Below are positions 7,848 through 14,434 of a stretch of 35,169 bases of DNA, piece by piece. Source of the DNA: Gaiellasilicea sp035645095 (GTDB lineage Bacteria; Actinomycetota; Thermoleophilia; Gaiellales; Gaiellaceae); the NCBI GenBank assembly GCA_035645095.1, contig DASQNG010000009.1:1-35169 (forward strand), given 5' to 3'. The notes beneath the pieces are model-generated. The model was given only the letters and a program-made list of their open reading frames with translations. It had not been told where the DNA came from and did no database searches. Numbering within the stretch: position 1 is the first letter of the stretch; the number at the start of each line of letters is the position of its first letter. Position numbers and translations under genes: made by a program.

Positions 7848-8488
7848 CCCCCGCCGCGCGCCGCCAGCGCGTGTGCCGCGACGCGTAGGTCGTCGACGAA
7901 GAGAGAGCGCTCCCGCCGCCGTGCCTCGGCGTCCGGTGCGCGCAGGACCGACGACGGGTGCACCGTCGCGAGCGTGACGGGCGCGAGCTCCGACTCGAGG
8001 AGCGTGCCGCGGTCGCGGGTGACGCGGAACCCGCGTCCGAGCAGCGCCTGCGCCGCCGTCGCGCCGAGGAGCACGAGCGCCTCCGGCTGGACGACCTCGA
8101 GCTCGGCGTCGAGCCACGGGCGGCATGCGGCGATCTCCGCCGCGTTCGGCTTCTGGTGGATCCGGCGCTTTCCGCGCGGCTGCCACTTGAAGTGTTTCAC
8201 CGCGTTCGTGACGTAGGCGTTCGCACGGTCGATGCCCGCCTCTCCGAGCGCCTCGTCCAGCAGCCTGCCGGCGGGGCCGACGAACGGTCGACCCTCGAGA
8301 TCCTCGTGATCCCCTGGCTGCTCCCCCACGAGGAGCAGCCGAGCGGCGCGTGCTCCCTCGCCGAACACCGTTTGGGTACCCGTGAGGTGCAGCGGGCAGG
8401 CGGTGCACCCCGCCGCCGCCTCTCGTAGCGCGGCCAGGCTCAGGCGCTCCGGGAGGAAGACCGCTGCCGTCGTCGCGGGGTCTGCCAC
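7844..8488 (-). CDS. udgX: UdgX-type uracil-DNA glycosylase
   Basis: The 214-aa enzyme belongs to the UDG superfamily next to family 4. Motif A is GEQPGDHEDLEGRPFVGPAG (about 55-74) and motif B is HPSSVLR (177-183). The segment VKHFKWQPRGKRRIHQKP (97-114) contains the KRRIH loop that defines UdgX, whose His (here His111; His109 in the Mycobacterium smegmatis protein) becomes covalently attached to the abasic site after uracil excision. Cysteines at 28, 31 and 122 are candidate Fe-S ligands. The GTG at 8488 follows TACGCC by 6 nt, again a leaderless layout. The gene overlaps its convergent neighbour by 4 nt and follows the ABC exporter pair by 29 nt on the same strand. Confidence 0.9.
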   Translation of the reverse strand: MADPATTAAVFLPERLSLAALREAAAGCTACPLHLTGTQTVFGEGARAARLLLVGEQPGDHEDLEGRPFVGPAGRLLDEALGEAGIDRANAYVTNAVKHFKWQPRGKRRIHQKPNAAEIAACRPWLDAELEVVQPEALVLLGATAAQALLGRGFRVTRDRGTLLESELAPVTLATVHPSSVLRAPDAEARRRERSLFVDDLRVAAHALAARGGG

Positions 8489-8517
8489 GGCCCGGGCGTA
8501 CCCGCCGCGGCGCCCCG

Positions 8518-10287
8518 TTACGCCGCGGACGCGCCCGCAGCGACCGGCGCGAGCTCGTCGCGCTCGAGCCCGTCGGCGAGCCGTCGGAACGGCCCATCCG
8601 TCGCGAGCAGCTCGCGCTCGCTGCCGCGCTGCACGATCCGGCCGTGCTCGACGACGAGGATTTCGTCCGCGCGGCGGACGGTGCCGAGCCGGTGCGCGAT
8701 GATGATGGACGTCCGGCCCGCGAGCAGCCGGTCGAACGCCCGCTCGATCAGGATCTCCGTCGGGCGGTCGATGTTCGACGTCGCCTCGTCGAGGATGAGG
8801 ATGCGCGGGTCGGCGAGCAGGGCGCGCGCAATCGAGATCAACTGACGCTCGCCGGCGGAGAGGCCTGCTCCGCCCTCGCGGACGGCGTGGTCGAGGCCGC
8901 CCTCGAGACGGGCGGCGACGCGGTCGACCCCCACGGCTGCAGCTGCCGCCCGAACCTCGTCGTCCGTCGCGTCGGGCTTCGCGAAGCGGATGTTGTCGGC
9001 GATCGTCCCGCTGAAGAGGAAGGGGTCCTGCAGCACCACGCCGAGCTGGCGGCGGTAGCTCCGGAGCTCGATGTCGCGCAGGTCGACGCCGTCGACGCGA
9101 ACGGCACCCTCGCTCGGGTCGTAGAAGCGTGCCACGAGCTTCGCCGTCGTGGACTTGCCGCCGCCCGACTCGCCGACGAGCGCGACGCAGCCGCCGGCCG
9201 GCACCTCGAGCTCCAGCTCGTGCAGCACCGGGTCGCGGCCGTAGGCGAAAGTCACGCGGTCGAGCTGGAGCCGCCCCTCCACGCGCCCGAGCGGGCGCGC
9301 GTGCGGCGCGTCGGCGATGTCGGGCTCGGCGTCGAGGACCGAGCTGATCTTGTCCATCGCGGCGTTCGCCGCCTGCACCTGGCCGTAGAGCTCCGACAGC
9401 TCCTGCAACGGCTGGAACACGAGCGCGAGCAGGCCGACGGCCGCGACGAGCGTCCCGATCTCCATCGTGCCCGCCCCGATCAGGTGCGCGCCGGCGAAGA
9501 GCACCGCGGCCGTCGCGATCACGCCAAGGAGCTCGACGGCTGGGAAGAAGAGCGAGTAGATCCGCTGCACCGTCACGTTGGCGCGGCGGTTGTCCTCGTT
9601 GAGCCGGTCGAACTCGGCCAGGAACGCGCGCTCGCGGTTGAACGCCTGGATCACGGCCATGCCGGAGACGGACTCGGCGAGCTGCGCCGTGACGATCGCG
9701 ATCCGCGTCCGGACCTCGGCGGCAGCCGTGTGCGAGCGCCGCTGGAACCAGCGCGTGACGACGACGCCGGGGGGCACGACGCAGAGCGCGACGAGCCCGA
9801 GCCGCCAGTCGAGCAGGAAGAGGCCGCCGATCGCCGCGACGAACGTGAGCGTGCTGACGACGAGCGTCGTCAGCCCCTGGTTCAGGACGTCCGAGAGCGC
9901 GTCGACGTCGCTCGTCAGGCGCGAGATGATCCACCCCGCCTTCTGCTGCGAGAAGTACCGCAGCGACAGCGCCGTCAGGTGGTGGAAGAGGTCTCGGCGC
10001 AACTCGAGCACGATCCGCTGCCCGACACCGGCGAGGCCGAGCCAGGTGAGCGTGCCGAGACCCCACGCCGCGGCGTTGACGCCGACGTACGCGAGCACGA
10101 CGCGCGCCAGGTAGTCGGTGTCGCCGTCGCGGATCCCGCCGTCGATTGCCTCGCCGACGAGGTGCCAGCCGGCGACGGGCGCAGCCGCCGACAGCGCCGC
10201 GAGCGCGCCGACCGTGGCGAGCTGCAGCCGCTTGTCGCCCGCGTACGGCAGGAGCCGCGTCAGCCCCGTGTGCGCCTTACGCGGCAA
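8518..10287 (-). CDS. ABC exporter half-transporter, catalytically competent subunit
   Basis: The 589-aa protein has a six-helix exporter membrane domain (about 1-320) and a C-terminal nucleotide-binding domain. Walker A is GESGGGKST (about residue 376), the signature is LSAGERQ instead of LSGGQ, and Walker B with catalytic Glu is ILILDEATSNID. The TTG at 10287 is chosen because GGGGA lies 8 nt upstream and the start falls 11 nt inside the end of the partner gene; no ATG or GTG is available before the conserved start of the membrane domain. Together with the upstream gene, of identical length, it forms a heterodimeric exporter. The substrate (drug, lipid or peptide) cannot be read from the sequence. 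Confidence 0.88.
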   Translation of the reverse strand: MPRKAHTGLTRLLPYAGDKRLQLATVGALAALSAAAPVAGWHLVGEAIDGGIRDGDTDYLARVVLAYVGVNAAAWGLGTLTWLGLAGVGQRIVLELRRDLFHHLTALSLRYFSQQKAGWIISRLTSDVDALSDVLNQGLTTLVVSTLTFVAAIGGLFLLDWRLGLVALCVVPPGVVVTRWFQRRSHTAAAEVRTRIAIVTAQLAESVSGMAVIQAFNRERAFLAEFDRLNEDNRRANVTVQRIYSLFFPAVELLGVIATAAVLFAGAHLIGAGTMEIGTLVAAVGLLALVFQPLQELSELYGQVQAANAAMDKISSVLDAEPDIADAPHARPLGRVEGRLQLDRVTFAYGRDPVLHELELEVPAGGCVALVGESGGGKSTTAKLVARFYDPSEGAVRVDGVDLRDIELRSYRRQLGVVLQDPFLFSGTIADNIRFAKPDATDDEVRAAAAAVGVDRVAARLEGGLDHAVREGGAGLSAGERQLISIARALLADPRILILDEATSNIDRPTEILIERAFDRLLAGRTSIIIAHRLGTVRRADEILVVEHGRIVQRGSERELLATDGPFRRLADGLERDELAPVAAGASAA

Positions 10288-12046
10288 GACGGTCGTCCCC
10301 GAAGAGGTCGGCGAAGGGCCCGTCGGCGGCGAGCAGCGCGGCGGGGCGGCCCTGCTCGACGATCCGGCCGTCCTGCAACACGACGGCCCGGTCGGCGACG
10401 CCGATCGTGGAGAGGCGCTGCGTCGCGACAAGCACCGTCCGGCCGGCGACGGCGGGTCGCAGGTTCTCCACGAGCAGGTGCTCCGTCTGGGTGTCGACGG
10501 CCGACATCGGATCGTCGAGGACGAGGACGCGTGCGCCGGCGAGGAGCGCCCGCGCGAGCGCGACGCGCTGTCGCTGCCCGCCGGAGAGGTTGACGCCGCG
10601 CTCCCCGACGAGTGTGTCGTACCCGTCCGGAAGGTCGTCGACGAAGGCCGCGACGCCGGCTGCGGTGGACGCGGCGAGCACCTCGTCCCAGTCGGCGTCC
10701 GGCCGCGCCGAGAGCAGGTTCTCGCGCAGCGGCACGGAGAAGAGCACCGGCTTCTGCGTCACGATCGCCACCGTCCGGCGCAGCTCGGCGAGGTCGGCCT
10801 CGCACGTGTCGACGCCGCCGACGAGGACGCGCCCCGCGGTCGGGTCGTAGAAGCGCGGCAGGAGGTTCAGGAGCGTCGTCTTCCCGGCGCCGGTCGGCCC
10901 GCAGAGCGCGACGATCTCGCCCGGCTCGACGCGCAGGTCGACTCCCGACAGCACCTCCGTGCCGGTGCCGTAGGCGAAGCGGACGCCTTCGAAGCGCACG
11001 TCGAGCGGCCCCTCCGGCAGCGAGACCGGGTGGGCCGCGGCCGGCAGCGACTGCACGCCCTCGAGCCAGGCGAAGCTGCGTCCGGCGGACGCGACGGCCC
11101 GCTGGCCGAGGTTGATGATCCACCCGAGCGCCTCGAGCGGCCACACGAGCTGGAGGAGGAGCGTGATGAAGAGGCTGAACTCGCCGATCGTCAGCTGCCC
11201 TGCGATCACGTCGCGGCCGCCGAAGAAGAGCACCCCCGCGATCCCGATCGTCGGGAGGAAGAGGACGCCCGGCAGGAAGCGGGCCTCGATCGACGCTTGG
11301 CGGACCGTCTGGTGGCGGACGGCCTCGGCGCGGCCGACGAACCGCCTGCGCACGTCGTCCTCGCGCCCGAAGGCCTGCACCATCTCGATCCCGACGACCG
11401 CCTCGTCCGTCGCCTCCGTCAGGTGCCCCTTCTTCTCCTGCACGAGTCGGGAGATCGGGAAGAGGCGATGGGCGAAGAACCAGGTGAGGATCGCCACGGC
11501 AGGCATCGCGACGGCCGAGACGAGGGCGAGCCGTGCGTTCACCGAGACGAGCACGATCGCGGCGCCGAGGATCATCATCCCGCTCTGGAGCCCCTGGATC
11601 ACGCCCCAGCCGATGAAGTACCGGACGGGGTAGATGTCGTTCGTGGCGCGCGAGATCACCTCGCCGGTGGCGTGGCGGTCGTAGAACGCGCGCGGGTAGC
11701 CGACGTAGGCGTCGTAGAGGAGCGCTCGCAGCCGTGCCTCGACGGCGATGCCGATCCGCGCGGTCGCGTAGCGGCGCGTGAAGTTGATCCCGAACCGGGC
11801 CGTGGCGACGAGCAGGATGAGGCCGAGGTAGGGGAGCAGCCGCGCGTGATCGCCCGCGACGATCACGTCGTCGATCACGTATTTCGTCAGCACCGGGATC
11901 GTGATCGAGAGCCCGGTGAAAGCGACGGCCGCGGCGAAGCCGATCGCAGCGAGCCGCCGCTGCTCCCACCACAGCGGGAGGAGGCGACGCAGGGTCGGCC
12001 AGAGTGGGAGGTCGGGCGGGTTGACTGTCGAGTGGACGGTGCTCAT
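10277..12046 (-). CDS. ABC exporter half-transporter, degenerate-site subunit
   Basis: The 589-aa protein has the same architecture: a membrane domain with the EARLRALLYDAYVGYPRAFYD coupling region, then a nucleotide-binding domain with Walker A GPTGAGKTT (about residue 387), signature LSGGQRQR and Walker B VLVLDDPMSAVD. The catalytic Glu is replaced by Asp, as in the degenerate-site subunit of heterodimeric exporters such as TM287/TM288. The ATG at 12046 gives MSTVHSTVNPPDLPLW and then the first membrane helix; no Shine-Dalgarno sequence precedes it. A 19-aa leader ORF and a hairpin lie between it and the divergent regulator gene, which suggests leader-mediated control. Confidence 0.88.
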   Translation of the reverse strand: MSTVHSTVNPPDLPLWPTLRRLLPLWWEQRRLAAIGFAAAVAFTGLSITIPVLTKYVIDDVIVAGDHARLLPYLGLILLVATARFGINFTRRYATARIGIAVEARLRALLYDAYVGYPRAFYDRHATGEVISRATNDIYPVRYFIGWGVIQGLQSGMMILGAAIVLVSVNARLALVSAVAMPAVAILTWFFAHRLFPISRLVQEKKGHLTEATDEAVVGIEMVQAFGREDDVRRRFVGRAEAVRHQTVRQASIEARFLPGVLFLPTIGIAGVLFFGGRDVIAGQLTIGEFSLFITLLLQLVWPLEALGWIINLGQRAVASAGRSFAWLEGVQSLPAAAHPVSLPEGPLDVRFEGVRFAYGTGTEVLSGVDLRVEPGEIVALCGPTGAGKTTLLNLLPRFYDPTAGRVLVGGVDTCEADLAELRRTVAIVTQKPVLFSVPLRENLLSARPDADWDEVLAASTAAGVAAFVDDLPDGYDTLVGERGVNLSGGQRQRVALARALLAGARVLVLDDPMSAVDTQTEHLLVENLRPAVAGRTVLVATQRLSTIGVADRAVVLQDGRIVEQGRPAALLAADGPFADLFGDDRLAA

Positions 12047-12098
12047 AGGTGGCGGTGCCTTCGCTTGAGGCGATCGGGTCGGACGGGGGCTGGTTTGT

Positions 12099-12116
12099 CG
12101 GCCGCGGGAGCGGCCG
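12099..12116 (-). promoter_or_regulatory. Hairpin between the leader ORF and the ABC exporter operon
   Basis: CGGCCGC and GCGGCCG form a perfect 7-bp stem around a 4-nt loop, 13 nt after the leader-peptide stop codon and 52 nt before the exporter start. It could act as attenuator or terminator, or affect ribosome access. There is no U-tract. Confidence 0.4.
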
Positions 12117-12129
12117 CCCACGCGCGTCG

Positions 12130-12189
12130 CTACGGCGACGGGACGCCGAGCGGCGCGGTGAGCGCGTGGAACACGTTGTGCAGGCGCAT
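12130..12189 (-). CDS. 19-aa leader peptide upstream of the ABC exporter operon
   Basis: The ORF reads MRLHNVFHALTAPLGVPSP and stops with TAG. Its ATG is preceded 5 nt away by GAGGAGGG (12195-12202), the strongest ribosome-binding site in the window, while the exporter gene itself has none. The peptide ends 83 nt before the exporter start, with a stable hairpin in between. This is the layout of a translated regulatory leader. Two His and two Pro, one at the end, could be the ribosome-pausing elements. The 19-aa length and lack of homologue data keep confidence moderate. Confidence 0.5.
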   Translation of the reverse strand: MRLHNVFHALTAPLGVPSP

Positions 12190-12315
12190 CGCAACCCTCC
12201 TCGGCGTCGGCGGGACGAACGCGACACGATACCAGCCGCTGCTCCCGGGCGGCTCCCGTCATCTGTGCGGCAGCAATTGACGTCAGCGAGTTGGCGCTCT
12301 GACACCACTTGTGAC

Positions 12316-12344
12316 TTGACAAGACATCAGAGTGATGTCACAGT
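12316..12344 (+). promoter_or_regulatory. Promoter with perfect operator in its spacer (RHH regulator operon)
   Basis: TTGACA (12316-12321), a 17-nt spacer and CACAGT (12339-12344) lie 6 nt before the ATG at 12351. The spacer is filled by the inverted repeat GACATCA-gag-TGATGTC (12323-12339), a fitting site for a dimeric ribbon-helix-helix protein. Binding would block RNA polymerase, so negative autoregulation is the natural reading. Confidence 0.65.
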
Positions 12345-12350
12345 GCGGCC

Positions 12351-12806
12351 ATGCAGATGGCACACCACATCCACGCGATCCAGACCGACCTTGCTGCAGC
12401 GGCCGCCCTCGGGCACGACGAGGCAACTGCGGAGGCCGCACGGCGTCTCAGCGTCGCGCTCGAGTCGTCGCTCCACCTCCGGCTGCTCGACCTCGTCACC
12501 GAGGCGGCCGCCGAGCTCTCGGCGTCGCTGCCGGGGCGGGTGGACGTCCGGCTCGTCGGGCGCGAGCCCGAGCTCCTCTACGTCGACACCGCCGAGGAGC
12601 CCGCTCCGGCGCCGCCGGCCGACGACGGTCTCACGGCGCGCATCACGCTCCGCCTGCCGGAGTCGCTCAAGGCACAGGTGGAGGCGGCGGCCGCACAGGC
12701 CTCGCTCTCCGCGAACGCCTGGATCATCCGTGCGCTCGCGCGCGGGCTCGAATCCCCCAGGTCAACCCGCGCCGGCCGCCGTCTGAGCGGCTACGCACAG
12801 AGCTGA
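12351..12806 (+). CDS. Ribbon-helix-helix DNA-binding protein (HicB/Arc-like C-terminal domain)
   Basis: The 151-aa protein has an alpha-helical N-terminal half (about 1-70; Ala/Leu rich), a short beta-like region (VDVRLVGREPELLYVD), an acidic Pro/Ala linker and a C-terminal ribbon-helix-helix motif at about 102-137: ARITLRLPESLKAQVEAAAA, then SLSANAWIIRALARGL. The TARITLRLP strand is the usual DNA-contacting beta strand. The ATG at 12351 begins 6 nt after the -10 box; an in-frame ATG two codons later is possible. Its own promoter carries a perfect inverted repeat, so it probably represses itself. It opens a three-gene operon with a 40-aa ORF and a DUF4097 protein. No toxin gene is adjacent. 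Confidence 0.75.
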   Translation: MQMAHHIHAIQTDLAAAAALGHDEATAEAARRLSVALESSLHLRLLDLVTEAAAELSASLPGRVDVRLVGREPELLYVDTAEEPAPAPPADDGLTARITLRLPESLKAQVEAAAAQASLSANAWIIRALARGLESPRSTRAGRRLSGYAQS

Positions 12807-12818
12807 AAGGAGCTCTCG

Positions 12819-12941
12819 ATGTCACGGCTCGAACCAGTCTCGTTCGGTGCATTTCTCCTCCTCGTCCCGTCCGCCGGCCCGGCGGAGCGGATCGATCGGA
12901 TCGTGCGGCCGCCGCGCCGGGGAGGCGGAAGGCGTGCCTAG
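12819..12941 (+). CDS. 40-aa small protein between the RHH regulator and the DUF4097 protein
   Basis: An AAAGGAG ribosome-binding site lies 6 nt before the ATG, and the stop codon falls 8 nt inside the following gene, so the ORF is well placed for translation. The product begins MSRLEPVSFGAFLLLVPSAG, with a short hydrophobic stretch at residues 8-19, and ends in an Arg/Gly-rich basic tail. The hydrophobic part is too short for a normal membrane helix. Function is unknown; its translation may mainly serve to couple the regulator and DUF4097 genes. Confidence 0.5.
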   Translation: MSRLEPVSFGAFLLLVPSAGPAERIDRIVRPPRRGGGRRA

Positions 12942-13779
12942 CTTCCCCACCGAGCGCGCTCGCCTGAAGGTGCGGAACCCCGCCGGCGACGTGCGCGTCG
13001 AGGCGGCCGACGTCGCAGAGACGACGGTGGAGCTCGTCCCGCTGAACAGCACGGATGCCACGCGGCAGGCGATCGAGAACGCACGTGTCGAGGCGGTCGG
13101 CGACGACGTCTTCGTCGAGCTCGTCGGTCGGAACTGGACTCTTTCGATCGGCGAGTGGTCGGTCGGCCGTGCGGCGAAGGTCGGCGTCCGGATCCGGTGC
13201 CCGCAAGGCTCCGACCTCGACTGCGACACCGCCTCCGCGCCGGTCGCGGCCGGCGGCCGCCTCGGCGACGTCAAGGTGCGAACCGCCTCCGGCACGCTCC
13301 AGCTCGACCACGTCGGCGGGATGCTGCACGCGAAGAGCGCGAGCGGCGACCTGCGGGTCGAGCGGGTCGACGGCCGGGCGGAGGTGCACACCGTCTCCGG
13401 CGACGTCGAGGTCCGTGACGCCGCCGAGGCGATCAGTGTGAACGCGATCTCGGGCGACGTCGAAATCGGCGCCGCCGGCGCGCCGCTGAGCGTCACGAGC
13501 GTCTCCGGCGACCTGCGCATCGGCGCCGCCGGGCCGGGCGAGATCCAGCTGAAGAGCGTCTCCGGCGACGTCGACGTCGCGCTCCGCGCGGCGCTCGCCG
13601 TTCGGCTCGACGTGAACTCGGTCAGCGGGACGATCACCTCGGAGCTCGAGGTCGGCGAGGCTCCGCCGACCGTCGAGGGGCCCGAGGCGGACCTGCGCGT
13701 CCGCACCGTCAGCGGCGACGTGAGGATCGGGCGCGTTCAGTCGCCCGCCAGCGAGTCCGCGAGGATCGCGCTCGCGTAG
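12934..13779 (+). CDS. DUF4097 family beta-strand repeat protein
   Basis: The GTG at 12934 is preceded by GGGGAGGCGGAAGG and yields a 281-aa product. It is built of a parallel-beta-helix-like series of repeats of the type V-[ST]-G-D-V/L-x-[IV]: TASGTLQL, SASGDLRVERV, TVSGDVEVRD, AISGDVEIGA, SVSGDLRIGA, SVSGDVDVAL, SVSGTITSEL and TVSGDVRIGR. This is the hallmark of DUF4097 (putative adhesin) proteins. There is no signal peptide or membrane segment, so it is probably cytoplasmic. DUF4097 genes often sit next to small regulators, as here. Its 3' end overlaps the convergent hypothetical gene by 43 nt. Confidence 0.8.
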   Translation: MPSFPTERARLKVRNPAGDVRVEAADVAETTVELVPLNSTDATRQAIENARVEAVGDDVFVELVGRNWTLSIGEWSVGRAAKVGVRIRCPQGSDLDCDTASAPVAAGGRLGDVKVRTASGTLQLDHVGGMLHAKSASGDLRVERVDGRAEVHTVSGDVEVRDAAEAISVNAISGDVEIGAAGAPLSVTSVSGDLRIGAAGPGEIQLKSVSGDVDVALRAALAVRLDVNSVSGTITSELEVGEAPPTVEGPEADLRVRTVSGDVRIGRVQSPASESARIALA

Positions 13780-14123
13780 CAGCGCCAGGCGAGCTCGCTC
13801 TCCCCGACGAGCTCGCCCAGGGCCTCCCCGACACCGGGGAGGCCCTCGGCGTCTGCCTGCAGTACCGTGAGCGCGGCCGCGAGCTCTGCGCGGGCGGCCG
13901 GCGCGTCGAGGTCGCGGGCGAGGGCGGCGACGGCTCGCCCGTCCGGGTCCAGCGGTCGCCGCGGGTCGCCGCCGGTCGCGAGCAGCAGCTCGGCGCGACG
14001 CACGGCCGCGCTCAGCTCGACCTCGTCCTGCGCGACGCTGCGCGAGGCCAGGTACGCGAGTGGGACGAGCAGCTCGTCGCCCGCAGCGCCGGACGCCTCG
14101 AGCGCCTCGAGCAGCTCCCGCAC
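13737..14123 (-). CDS. 128-aa helical hypothetical protein
   Basis: The product MRELLEALEASGAAGDELLV... is acidic, Ala/Leu rich and predicted all-helical, without membrane segments. It includes LATGGDPRRPLDPDGRAVAA in the middle. The GTG at 14123 follows the preceding gene by 9 nt, so both are probably in one transcript with the ABC-F gene. Its end overlaps the opposite DUF4097 gene by 43 nt, an unusually long convergent overlap. I recall related Thermoleophilia proteins but no function. Confidence 0.65.
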   Translation of the reverse strand: MRELLEALEASGAAGDELLVPLAYLASRSVAQDEVELSAAVRRAELLLATGGDPRRPLDPDGRAVAALARDLDAPAARAELAAALTVLQADAEGLPGVGEALGELVGESELAWRCYASAILADSLAGD

Positions 14124-14132
14124 GGGGCGAGC

Positions 14133-14390
14133 CTACTCCCGGTCGAGCTCTCGGCGCTCCTCGACGGAAAGGCCTTCCTGCGGCGCACCCGCCGGGCCGG
14201 ACATCGTCACGTCGCCCTCGGTGACGAGCTCCCGCGGCTCCGCGTGGCGGTACTCGTCGGACTGCGTGCCGCCGCGCGGGTCGCCCTCCACCGCCAGGGC
14301 GTCCGGGTCGCCCTCCTGCTTGGCGGCGCGCTCGTCCTCGTCGCCGTCGGCCCAGGGGCCCTGGCGGCCGGTCTCCGTCTCGTCGGTCAT
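14133..14390 (-). CDS. 85-aa very acidic hydrophilic protein
   Basis: From the ATG at 14390 (GAGGA 7 nt upstream) the product is MTDETETGRQGPWADGDEDE followed by a low-complexity, Asp/Glu/Gly-rich chain ending in SVEERRELDRE. It is probably intrinsically disordered. It lies 44 nt after the ABC-F gene and 9 nt before the next hypothetical gene. No family is recognised. Confidence 0.55.
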   Translation of the reverse strand: MTDETETGRQGPWADGDEDERAAKQEGDPDALAVEGDPRGGTQSDEYRHAEPRELVTEGDVTMSGPAGAPQEGLSVEERRELDRE

Positions 14391-14434
14391 GCCTTCGTCC
14401 TCGCCGGTCGAGCGAGCGGCGAAACCGGCACCTC

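Noticed and set aside
8518..12046. Recent tandem duplication of an ABC exporter gene, suggested by identical length.
   Set aside because: The two proteins are clearly different along their whole length and have specialised motifs; the equal length is coincidental.
12351..13779. Toxin-antitoxin module based on the HicB/Arc-like RHH gene.
   Set aside because: The following genes are a 40-aa peptide and a DUF4097 repeat protein; no HicA, PIN, RelE or Fic-like toxin is visible.
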